Below are positions 46,501-57,780 of a stretch of 64,000 nucleotides of DNA, piece after piece. The notes under the pieces are model-generated. The model was not told the DNA's origin. It saw only the letters and a list, made by a program, of their open reading frames with translations, and searched no databases. The first letter of the stretch is position 1; each line of letters starts with the position of its first letter. The position numbers were made by a program, and so were the translations under genes. The stretch comes from Amphiura filiformis (taxonomy: Eukaryota > Echinodermata > Ophiuroidea > Amphilepidida > Amphiuridae): the NCBI RefSeq assembly GCF_039555335.1, contig NC_092631.1:16797805-16861804 (forward strand). The letters are read 5' to 3'.

Positions 46501-48520
46501 CCGGATTTTTTCGCATATATGGAAATGACTTGACCTCCGGTTAATATTTATCGAAGAAAGAAAACAATTCGAGTGGGTCTAATTTTTTGTTACGTATTGG
46601 GCTCCATACATTTTTTATGTGTTTTGGAGGTTACACTGTCAGAAAAGCTCTTTTATCCGGATTTTTTCGCATATATGGAAATGACTTGACCTGACTTGTT
46701 AATATTTATCGAAGAAAGAAAACAATTCGAGTGGGTCTAATTTTTTGTTACGTATTGGGCTCTATACATTTTTTATGTGTTTTGGAGGTTACACTGTCGG
46801 AAAAGCTCTTTTATCCGGATTTTTTCGCATATATGGACATGACCTGACCTCCATTTAATATTTATCGAAGAAAGAAAAAAAATTCGAGTGGGTCTAATTT
46901 TTTTGTTACGTATTGGGCTCTATACATTCTTTATGCGTTACACGGTCGGTAAAGCTCTTTTATCCGGATTTTTCGCATATATGGACATGACCTGACCTCC
47001 AGTTAATATTTATTGAACAAAGAAAAAAATTCGAGTGGGTCTAATTTTTTGTTACGTATTGGGCTCTTTACATTTTTTATGTGTTTTGGAGGTTACACTG
47101 TTGGAAAAGCTCTTGTATCCGGATTTTTTCGCATATATGGAAATGACTTGACCTCCGGTTAATATTTATCGAAGAAAGAAAACAATTAGAGTGTGTCTAA
47201 TCTTTTGTTACGTATTGGGCTCCATAAATTTTTTATGTGTTTTGGAGGTTACACTGTCGGAAAAGCTCTTTTATCCGGATTTTTTCGCATATAAGGAAAT
47301 GACTTGACCTCCAGTTAATATTTATCGAACAAAGAAAACAATTCGAGTAGGTCTAATTTTTTGTTACGTATTGGGCTCTATTTTTTTAAATGTGTTTTGG
47401 AGGTTACACTGTCGGTAAAGCTCTTTTATCCGGATTTTTTCGCATATATGGACATGACCTGACCTCCAGTTAATATAAAATATTTATCGAAGAAAGAAAA
47501 AAATTCGAGTGGGTCTAATTTTTTGTTACGTATTGGGCTCTATACATTTTTTATGTGTTTTGGAGGTTACACTGTCGGTAAAGCTCTTTTATCCGGATTT
47601 TTTCGCATATATGGACATGAGCTGACCTCCAGTCAATATTTATCGAAGAAAGAAAAAAATTCGAGTGGGTCTAATTTTTTGTTAAGTATTGGGCTCTTTA
47701 CATGTTTTATGCGTTTTGGAGGTTACACTGTCGGAAAAGCTCTTTTATCCGGATTTTTTCGCATATATGGACATGACTTGACCTCCAGTTAATATTTATC
47801 GAAGAAAGAAAAAAAAAATTCGAGTGGGTCTAATTTTTTGTTACGTATTGGGCTCTATACATTTTTGTATGCGTTTTGGAGGTTACACTGTCGGAAAAGC
47901 TCTTTTATCCGGATTTTTTCGCATATATGGACATGACCTGACCTCCAGTTAATATTTATCGAAGAAAGAAAAAAAAAAATTCGAGTATGTCTAATTTTTT
48001 GTTACGTATTGGGCTCTTTACATTTTTATTCGTTTTGGAGGTTACACTGTTGGAAAAGCTCTTTTATGGGGATTTTTTCGCATATATGGACATGACATGT
48101 CCTCCAGTTAATATTTATCGAAGAAAGAAAAAAATTCGAGTGGGTCTAATTTTTTGTAACGTATTAGGCTCTATACATTTTGTATGCGTTTTGGAGGTTA
48201 CACTGTCGGAAAAGCTCTTTTATCCGGATTTTTTCGCATATATGGACATGACCTCACCTCCGGTTAATATTTATCGAAGAAAGAAACAAATTCAAGGGGG
48301 TCTAATTGTTTTGTTACGTTATACGTTTTGACTCCGACACTCTCAGAAAAGTTCTTCAATCCGGATTTTTTTGCATAAATGGAGTTGACCTGACTTACGG
48401 TTAATACCTATCGAAGAAAGAAAAAAAGTGGAGAGGGTCTAATTGTTACGTTATGCGTTTTGGCTCCGACACTGTCGAAAAAGTTCTTTTTTCCGTGACA
48501 TTCATCGAAGAAAGAAAAAA
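43512..48520 (+). repeat. Satellite family A, forward array (about 155-bp monomers)
   Basis: About 31 head-to-tail monomers. Each has, in order, GTTACGTATTGGGCTC, TTTTGGAGGTTACACTGTCG, AAAGCTCTTTTATCCGG, CGCATATATGGACATGAC, TTAATATTTATCGAAG and ATTCGAGTGGGTCTAA. A shorter monomer form, with GCGTTACACGGTCGG, lacks about 10 bp. Variant monomers recur every about 2462 bp, so the array has a higher-order repeat. Open frames here repeat a short peptide (for example GGYTVGKALLSGFF) and are by-products of the satellite, not genes. The last copies (48300-48520) are decayed. Confidence 0.95.
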
Positions 48521-51500
48521 AAAAAGTTAGGATTTATTTTAAAATTTGTACAGATATAGAAACGAAATGGTTTTTTTAAATTTTTTTGAAAGACTAGTCT
48601 TAATTGATAATCTAACAAATATCCAGTAGTAAAAATTGACAATGTCCCTAATGGATGAACCAGTATTTAATACTTGTTTGGATTTTTAAAATCTGAAGTT
48701 TAAAAAAAAATCGACTGGACCGACCGGCCCATTCTTCCCATTTTGAACATAGAATAGCTTGTTATTTAGAGGGCGAATGCGTACGGGATGAGAGTGTGCT
48801 GGGATGAAAGTGTGCGGGCCGCGTGAAAATATACGTGGTGAAAGTGTGCGGGGTGAAGTGTCCAGTATTATCCCATACTTACAATTTATTATGAATCGGA
48901 TATTCATATTGGTATCGGTACCTTGCGAAAAAGTTATATTCGATCGTCGATTTTTATTACACAAGATAATAATTATCTAGCTCTGTTCAGTAAGCCAATG
49001 GGCGAATATCGTAATTATACGAAAAATATGTCCAATATACGATATTTGTTACTGATATAATATGATATCAAGTTATTTAAACGTGTGTGCAAATCCTATT
49101 GGGAAATTATGAAAAAATTATAAATTATTATCGGGTGGGCAAGAAAAGGTGTTATTTTAATGCTCACATTCTTAAGAGGGTTGACCGTGTGTTGTATTCT
49201 TTCTTTTTTAATTTTTTAAAATTGTTTTATTACTATTATTTTCCTCTCAAAACTTGCCCCTTCTCTAGATCGTGGCCCCATTTACCCCCATTTGTTATTT
49301 TACTGAGAAATGTGCTCAATTTTACTTGGAGAATTTGCTTTAAAATGAGTATATATGGCCGTTGCCATGGAAACTGCCTTCACTTTGAATGCTCCTAATA
49401 GCTTAAACTTAAAGCTTGTATATCAATAATATAAAGTTTAATACAAACTTTTGTAATGCAAGAAACTGCTCAAGATTATAAAAGAGGCTCCATCACTAAA
49501 ACACGCATTAGTGCCTACTTTTAATTTCAAGAGTTCATAGGTCAGAAGGTCTCAGAAAAATGTTTGTATTGACTTTTGATCCAAATATCCATCGCAACTT
49601 GATATACTTTCCATTTTGCAAACATTTACCATGTATAAATTACATTTTTGGGACAAAGCTGCAAAAAAACCCAAAAAATCAAATGTCTTGAATGAACACA
49701 AAAAATTTGAAGTTACTACCCCCATGCATATCCATGCTGACCCCTTTTTATTGCTTTAACCTAAAATTTCAAAAATAATTAGTCAATTTTTTTCAAGTTG
49801 CTAATATCGCCAAAAATGACTAAATTGGTCTATATTTTTGTTAGCTCATTCCAAAAAGACAATACTTTGGTGAAACCGACACCAAATGATAAACATTTTC
49901 ACTCCCCACAAACACTTTTTGTGGGTCAACCCAGGTGGTGGCCGCATTGCATTTCATCGTCAACCGTGTAATTGAATGGGATTATTTTGAAATTTTAAAA
50001 CGCTTGAAATATCACAAACAAATAGGCCTATGTTGATAAATAATATAAATACAAGCTAAAACCGTTGGGGTTCGATAATGAACCCCACAAAACTAACCAG
50101 TATATTGGAGAATGCCAATGCGGTTTCACAAGTTGCCGGCTCGATCATGTCATCCGCCGCCTGGGTCAACCAGGAATCAAATTTAGAAGAAGAGAATCCA
50201 TTTTTCTGGAATCCGTCACCCCCCCCTGGTTATGCATCTGGTGCGCCTAACTTTATAGGCCATATGCCTTTAACCATTATTAGTTTTCTAAATCACAGCA
50301 GAATGTCAATTTTCCGGGGAAGGGGCTTTCCACTGAGGCTCTGGACCCCGACAGAGGCCTAGCATTGAGTCCCCTGGACCCCTGTCGATGTCTTTGGGCA
50401 CGCCCATGATATTCTTGCAGCAATTTCATGTTCAAAGGGAAGCAAGAAACGTCATTCCCCTCCATAATAATTTCCAGCTTGTTTTTATACTTTTATAGGC
50501 CTACATCGCGGCATCACATGATCAGGTGTACAGTGACTTGTTAACCATGTTAACTGTAAAAAGTAAATCTATGATTTTAGTGCTGTAACATTCTGACTGG
50601 ATAATGTGAGAACCAGTACAAGTGTCAACCGAAAGCATTCGATAAAAACAAATCAAAAACAAAAAGACCAAGGACTTGTTTTTAGTTAGGAGAGGAGAAC
50701 ATCAATATTTTTTACCTGTTTGGTGGGGGAACCTGAAAGGGGAACGTAAAAAATCGAGAAAAAATATGGAAATCCTCCATCTCCCCCTTGCTGGCGTAAT
50801 TAAATAATGACCGCTCCCTAAATACTGCAAAATTCTGAAATGTGTGAAAATCATAGATTTTCTATTATGTTGTCCTGCAATCACACCAAATTTGTCTGAA
50901 AGTTTGGCACATGTGTAAACATACAACAAATTTGCAAAAAAGATTTTAAAGGGGGTACTACACCCTTTGCATTTTTTTTGCATTTTGTGAAGAAATGAGA
51001 AAAAACAATTGGACAAAGTGGTATGCAAAATGAAGGGGTAAATCTTCTCGTTCTATTGGTGGCATCGGTATCAATATAACTTACATGCTTTTAAAGGTAG
51101 AAGCCAAAAGGTAGTACATCACTGGTGTTTTAAATTCACTTCATTTTGGAAAGCTTACTATCATCGGATTTCGTTAAAATTTTGGATATGTGTTGCTAAC
51201 ACATTAGGGAAATAATGTTGATATGTAAAATGGGAATAAGCGGTTCCTGATTTCTTTTATGACTTCATGAACTTGGTGCTCCACACCTATCAACAAACAA
51301 ACTGGTTAAAATGCTTCTATTTTCAATTTTGAGCTATACTTTTTAACTTGCGACATTATTTCACTAAAACTTAATTAAGCCATAGGTAACAGGTTACCAC
51401 AACCACACTACAGCAATGTTGAAAAAAATTGTATTTCTTGTCACCTATACCACCATATTAGGTACTTTTTCGTAAGCTTCACTTTTGTGATTTTGGTAAC

Positions 51501-52615
51501 TATTTTATATTTATGTGTCCAATCCATCTCAACTAGGCATTGTACTCACCATTTACATCCCAAGGTATTTTAGTATATCCACCTCACACCTTTTCAATAT
51601 TATATCCAGTAAAAGACAAAATATCAAAATTGATGCCTCATTATGATATCACAGACTATCACAAGTTTTCAAAATTGATGTCTAAATTTGACCTGAACCA
51701 AGTGACCTATAACCTGACCTATGATGACATATAGCCTTTTTAAATCTCTTTTCCTAACAACACATTATAGAAGGTACGTAGTATTAAATTGACTATGCAT
51801 CCATTGTGGAAAAGTTTATTTAATTTATTCAGTGTTATTTAGCATGCATTGCTGAATAAGTTTTCTATAGATAGTATAACAAAGAATTTAATGTATTCTA
51901 TTCATGTACTCTACTTAAAGAGAATAAATTATGTACTTCATAAATTTGCAGCAAAAAAAGAAGAGGGATACTGATTAAAATCATGGTATTATACCCCCTT
52001 AAGCAGAATCCATATTACCTTCCCTGAGTTCTCGACCATACCCGTCCTGAGGGCCAGGTCGATTCGCACCCAAAACAATTCGGTCCCACGCCAATTCGGC
52101 CACAAACCAGCACATGCGATTTCTGTTCCAAACAAAATCGGTCATTTACCAATAAACTGTATATGGTTTTTTAGTATAAACGTTACGTTCATCATTAAAC
52201 AGAGAAAATTAAAAGATATATCATGAAAGAGGACGCCCCAAAAGGACAAAAACATGCCGGAAACTAGGAAGGAATGAATATATGCTAGTATGGTGCCCAG
52301 TCATTCCTTTTTGATTGCGGTGACGTAATATGCGGGCTGCCGCTAGAAGGGGTGGGGTGGGGGGTATTATATGGGGTGAGACACCCCTCCTCCAATTCTT
52401 AATGTTGTCGGTAAAAGTGACGGTTGTCGGCAAAACATATAGGATTGTCGGCAGATTACAAAAGCCAATGTGCGGAAGTTGTTGTTATACAATATTGTTA
52501 TTGTAAAAGTAGTTAATAATGAAAAAATTGTATTAGACAGACCAAAATATTTCCGTCGGCAAAATATGCCGTATACCCCCCCCCCCAATGCGATTGGTCT
52601 AACGACGCCCCTGCT
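48521..52615. other. Spacer between the inverted arrays, first part
   Basis: AT-rich unique-looking DNA with no recognised gene. Open frames at 49087, 50065/50078 and 51540 have no domains or splice support. A C-run lies at 50218-50227. Confidence 0.5.
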
Positions 52616-53928
52616 TACTTTGCTAGATGGCTATGTGAAGTTATTGCTATCTATTCACGATAGCTGCTGGCTCTATGAAGTCATTGTTATCTACTGAAGT
52701 TAGGTAATGTATATGTGATGTCATTATTATCTACTGAAGATAGCTGATGGCAATGATAAGTCATTAATATCTACTGAATGTAGCTGATGACTATTAAAGT
52801 CATTGCTATCTACTGAAGATAGCTGATGACTATGTGAAGTCATTGCTATCTACTGATGTTAGCTGATGGCTCTCTGAAATCATTGCTATCTACTGAATAT
52901 AGCTGATGACTAAGTTAAGTCTTTGATATCTACTGATGTTAGCTGATGGCTCTGTGGAGTCATTGCTATCTACTTAGAAAAGCTGACGGCTATGTAAACT
53001 CATTGATATCTACTTAAGACACTGATGGCTATGGGAAGTCAGTGCTATGAAATGAAGATAGTTGACTGCTCTGTGAAGTCATTACTATCTACCATGTCTA
53101 CTGAAGATAACCGATATGGCAATGTGAAGTCAGTGCTATCAAATAAATATCTGCGAAATCATTACTATCTAACTAGTGAAGATAGCTGTTGGCTATATAA
53201 AGTCAGTGCTATCTGCTGAAGATAGCCAGTGCTATCTACTGAAGATAGCCGATTGCCCTGAGAAGTCATTTCAAACTACTAAAAATAGCTGCTTGTTCTG
53301 CGAAGTCTTTGCTATCTACAGAGGTTACCTGATGGCTGTGTCAATTCATTTCATAACCGAAGATAGCTGATAGCTCTGTGAAGTCATTGCTATATCTGGT
53401 GAACATAGCTGATTACTGTGTGAAGCTATCTACTAAAGATAGCTGATGGCTATGTGATGTCATTGCTATCTACTGAGGTTAGCTGATGGCTATGTGAAGT
53501 TATTGCTAATTATTCAAGATATGGCTCTATGAAGTCATTGTTATTTGAAGTTATTATTATCTACTGAAGATAGTTGATGTCTAATATGGAGTAATTGCCA
53601 GCTACTAAAGAAAGCCGATGGCTATTATGAAGTCATTGCTATCTACTAAAGATAGCTGGTTGCTCTGTGAGGTCATTGTTATCTACTGAGGTTAGCTGAT
53701 GGCTATGTGAATTCATTAATATCTACTAAAGATAGCTGATGACTATGTGAAGTCATTTCTATCTACTGAAGATAGCTAATGGATATATGTGATGTCAGTG
53801 CTACCTACTGATATTAGCGGATGGCTATGTGAAGTCTTTACTATCTGCTGAAGATAGCTAATGGCTATGTAAAGTTAATGCTATATACCGGGGTTAGCTG
53901 ATGGCTCTGTGAAGTTATTCTCACCTAC
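52616..53928 (+). repeat. 40-bp minisatellite with internal hairpin
   Basis: About 30 degenerate units of about 40 bp, with core words GTCATTGCTATCTACTGAAG and ATAGCTGATGGCTATGTGAA. Each unit contains the dyad GCTATCT-ACTGA-AGATAGC. Units vary in single bases and small indels. The array resumes at 54540. Confidence 0.93.
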
Positions 53929-53931
53929 TAA

Positions 53932-54141
53932 GGCGTGCCGTCCAAAGACTTCAGCAATATATTACAAGTCAAGTGCGCGGGTAACTGCGGCATCCTCGCT
54001 CGGATCCGCAATTTTATCATATTTATCACTGTGGAATACATTATTTGGTTCCTCAATATTTCTCTCTCACTGCCTCAGTAGATTGCTGAAGTTAACTGAG
54101 GACTTCAGCAATATATTGCTGAAGTCTTTGGACGGCACGCC
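53932..54141. mobile_element. PIF/Harbinger-like MITE with TAA target duplication
   Basis: 210 bp. The ends GGCGTGCCGTCCAAAGACTT and its exact reverse complement extend over about 31 bp, reaching AGCAATATATT. TAA flanks at 53929-53931 and 54142-54144. A 3-bp TWA duplication with GGC-starting TIRs is typical of PIF/Harbinger. No coding capacity. Confidence 0.85.
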
Positions 54142-54304
54142 TAAAGGGAAACAGGACATTTCGCATCCCTACCATTTCACCCCCTACATGCTGAACTGCT
54201 GAACATAGTGCTCACACACCACGTATCTACTAAAGGGAAACAGGACACTTCGCCTACCTGACATTTCGCCCCCTATATGCTGAACTGCTAAATACAATCC
54301 CAAC
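54142..54304 (+). repeat. Tandem duplicate flanking the MITE (includes the empty site)
   Basis: TAAAGGGAAACAGGACA(T/C)TTCGC..CATTTC(A/G)CCCCCTA starts at 54142 and again at 54231. The second copy carries CTAC-TAA-AGGGAAAC without the MITE, so it preserves the uninterrupted target. Confidence 0.8.
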
Positions 54305-54310
54305 CCACCG

Positions 54311-54508
54311 AATTAGTTATGGTTAGGGTTTAGGGCTTGGACTTAGGGTAATGGTTTAGGGTTTAGGATATTCGGGTTGGGTTAAGGTTTTCAGAGCGTA
54401 AGGGTAAGGGCGCCGCTTGTGGTTAGGGTTTTGGTTTGGGACTTGGGTTAAGATTTACAGTTATAGGGCTTAGGGTTAGGGTTAAAGGTTAGGGTGAGGG
54501 CTACGGCC
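54311..54508 (+). repeat. Degenerate telomere-like TTAGGG tract
   Basis: Many GGTTAGGGTTTAGGG-like words, interrupted by changed units such as GGACTTAGGG and GGGTTAAGG. TTAGGG is the animal telomere repeat. The decay and internal position indicate an interstitial tract, or simply a G-rich repeat of similar sequence. Confidence 0.6.
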
Positions 54509-54539
54509 CCATATCAATTGTCAACTTGATACAGTATTT

Positions 54540-54750
54540 GCCAATCTAGAAATGGTCATATAAAGTCATTGTTATCTATTGATATATATGCTGATGGCTA
54601 TGTAAAGTCATATTTATTTACTGAGGTTGCTGATGGCTATGTGAAGTAATTGCTATCTACTGAAGATAGCTGATGGTTATGTAAAGACAGTGCTGTCAAA
54701 TGATAGCAGATTGTTATGTGAAGTCATTGCTATCTACTGAAGATTATATT
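54540..54750 (+). repeat. 40-bp minisatellite, second block
   Basis: Continuation of the same degenerate 40-bp unit (GCTGATGGCTATGTGAAGTA and similar) after the MITE and telomere-like insertions. Confidence 0.85.
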
Positions 54751-54814
54751 TCATATTTTATTTCATTGTGGCATTTTCCCAGGGGGCGTTGAACCTCCTT
54801 GATATACGAGGGCC

Positions 54815-54846
54815 ATTCAAAAGTTCTACCTCCACTCTTATAACTT
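54815..54846 (+). mobile_element. Solitary mariner-type terminal repeat
   Basis: TACGAGGGCCATTCAAAAGT resembles the conserved outer end of mariner elements (..ACGAGGGxxxxTCAAAAAGT). No matching inverted end or transposase was found nearby, so this is a remnant. Confidence 0.45.
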
Positions 54847-55520
54847 CTGTCCTGTATAAAATGATAGCTTCTTCAAGCTTAGCATAATTGTACATCTAAG
54901 TGTTACCTACACTGTTTTTTATACATTTTCCATATTTTTGTAGGTGAACTCATAACGAAAGTAAGATTTCATATGCCGGAAACGATAAAAAGTCGTAAAC
55001 ATTTAAATGAAAATAATGTGTGTATTCCTCTTAGGAGATTAGATCGATATACAAGTGTTATGATTAGGTAAAAAAAAAAGTTGTTGTGTTGCCATCCGCG
55101 GCCGGGTCAAAATCGCGAAAATAATTATGGGCCCGGTTTATTTTGGGTTTAAAAAAACAAATTAAACAAATTAAAAAATAAATAAATAAGTAAACTAAGA
55201 GTTAATTGTGAAGGGCCTTGATATTATTTACTTCAATAAAATATTCAACATCGGGTAGAAAATACAGCCGATATTATGCATTTGCCTCTCTTCACTCATG
55301 TTAATGTGAAATAGTAGGTATCAAATGGTTGAGTTGGTTAAAACAATCCGGCCGGCTGTACCACCAGATTTTAGGCTTGGGAGGGCAAGACAACAATTTA
55401 GTTTTTTTGGCCTAATATGCTAGCATATTATAACTGAAACAATATCAAATGTGTAACCAAACATCAACAATACCAGTTATAAAATGTATCTTATGTTTAA
55501 AACATATCCCAACATCCAAT
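54847..55520. other. Spacer, no gene recognised
   Basis: AT-rich with A/AAAT low-complexity sequence near 55145-55190. No supported feature. Confidence 0.45.
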
Positions 55521-56280
55521 TCTTTTCGGTAAATCCCATAAGCCTTTGCGAGTACACCTGAGATGTCGTTACTTGACGTCACGTCGCACAGTGACATCGC
55601 CCGATATCTTCATGGTAGAAATCGCCATGGTAGGTTGAATCCACAGCCACCCATGGCCATTTTATTCGGACCTTATGACATGCATAATTAGCGAAGTGAC
55701 CTGACTCAGGCTACTGTCAATAAACGGGGTAATTGATTTCTTGCTGTGTGAGTAGCTTGTATACGACATTGCGGTCAATGGTTATACTGTCTCCATTTGA
55801 GTGAGTGCCGCTATAGCCTGCTGCACGCTGTAGTCCATACAGGACCAACGCAATATAAAATTAGAGTTTTGGTCAAATTTTGAGTTAAAAGCGCACGGCC
55901 AATTTTCAAAGCGCACGCTAACGACTATCATATCTGTTCAACACGTATATATTTTCAAGTGTATGAGACCAAATCTGGTTTCTTGAGAAAAAATCATTTA
56001 CGGGAGATATTCATCATTTTCTAACCCAGTATCCGAAGATTTTCGTCTGATATCAAAATCGTGCATAGCAATTCACGTGTATCGATCCCGTGTATTCATT
56101 TTAATGTCTCTGCTACACCAAATAATTATTAGCCAGGCGATGTCGGTGTGCGTCGACTTATATACAATATCGCAGTAACGATGTTTGCTAAACGATGTTC
56201 GGATCGGCCTGACGCGTACTGAAGTCAAATGACGACATATCAGGTGTAATCGCAAAGGCTTATGGGTTCACCGAAAAGAA
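55521..56280. mobile_element. Non-autonomous element with about 57-bp TIRs
   Basis: TCTTTTCGGT and CCCATAAGCCTTTGCGA at the left pair with TCGCAAAGGCTTATGGG and ACCGAAAAGA at the right, continuing to about 57 bp with few mismatches (CACCTGA.ATGTCGT). The interior of about 650 bp contains AAAGCGCACG direct repeats near 55885 and 55908. No transposase. Confidence 0.72.
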
Positions 56281-57780
56281 AAGTAAATCCCCTGGCCCTC
56301 TATAATTACGCACAAAAGATCGCCGCATGATCCGACAGTGTGTGTAATCATTGACATTGATTTGTGGAGAAAGAAGAATGGATTTTTGGCACGGAGTAGG
56401 CCTATTTTAGAAGCGGAATTTGAAACTGGGGCGGGTTAATGGGGTTACAGAACTTTTTGTTCATAGGTCGTATGTAATTATGTATCATCCCATTATCCAA
56501 AGACGGAACCGAACCAAGATTGTGGGACAGCCCAGGACACTCTGTGTGGGACTGAACACATCTCACACAACACTCATCTCAAAGTTTGTTCGGTGCATCA
56601 TGCAGTTATTGTTGCCTACATGTATGTACACAACACAGGGGCAATCACAATAGGCAATTGACCCCTACTGGTAGCGCTGTGTTGTAGATATAGGAGATGA
56701 ACTAGTTAGCGTCATATATCAAAAAGTATAAAAGCTATGATTTAGTACTTGCTCTATGTTTCAATTACTTATTCTTTTCAAAATTTCTGAATTTTCGACC
56801 CGGTACATGCTTCAATAACGAGGGACCATACATTTGTATGAGAAAGAAATCCTACCATCTATATCCAAACTCCCATGTTATTCCAATGCACATTTTGCTT
56901 CACCGGACCGCCCTGGCTTGGTCGCATTTGGAAGAGGGGTGTCACGAAACCGTAATAGGTACAAACTTAGTACTTTCTGTCAATCAAGTATGGTTTATTC
57001 TCTACATGTCAATTATTAAATCATTAGCATAGTCCTTATAATAACGGGGGACCACCTTGATGAGTAAATGACAGCAAACCATTGCAAAATACCCCAAAAC
57101 TCGGTCAGTGGAGCTCCGCCCGTACATGTCAATAGCGTCATTATCGATTGGATTAGTCGACCGTAGCGGTCTTGGATTTATATTATCACGTGGTAATAAA
57201 TTTGCATTGGACAATCGATTACTATAATGGTTTAGTACTGCATATCTTGGTTTAATCTTCACTAAGCGGGGTTATGGTTGGAAAGGTCACGGTGAATTTG
57301 TCGTGGACATAACTGCACTATGGTTTTAACAAGCGATTTGTTACACGGGTATTGCTTCAGCTGGCTTCGCCGCTAAAAAATATCAGAATAGAACCATTTT
57401 TTTACATTAACACCTACAAATGGAATAATTTTTGTCTATGATTAATATTAATGGGATATCAAATGAAGTCGAACCATGAAACCAAAAAATCCTATAAACC
57501 CCATTTTTGACATGCAAACCTCCAAACGCATAACATAACAAAATCTGTGAACTTGTACTCCTAGGGCCTAGGGGAAAGTTAGCCCATATTTGCAAGACTA
57601 TCCTTGCCTTCAAGGTAGAACAAACATACTCATGTTACCCTCGGGCCATGGGCTGGCCTGGTGTCAGATCTTACCCAGGGAAAGATGACATTCCAATATG
57701 CGCCTTTAAAAGAAATAGTCGGTACTTCCTGTTTCTTCAATAAATAAATATTAATTAGAGATCAAATCAAGTAACTCCTT
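56281..57780. other. Spacer, no gene recognised
   Basis: Short frames (56420-56653, 56834-57032 and antisense 57002-57262) show no domain. Near 57520-57545 an isolated satellite-like CCTCCAAACGCATAACATAA marks decayed array material ahead of the right arm. Confidence 0.45.

Noticed and set aside
43377-48331. Several open frames in the forward array, all repeating peptides such as GGYTVGKALLSGFFRIYG
   Set aside because: They come from reading the 155-bp satellite. They span monomer borders, have no independent start context and recur wherever the satellite lacks a stop.
50065-50362. Overlapping open frames with Pro/Asn-rich peptide in the spacer
   Set aside because: No domain, no splice signals and no similarity that I recognise; probably chance.
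56834-57032. Two overlapping short open frames in the spacer
   Set aside because: Both frames are open by chance over the same 200 bp, and neither has a domain.
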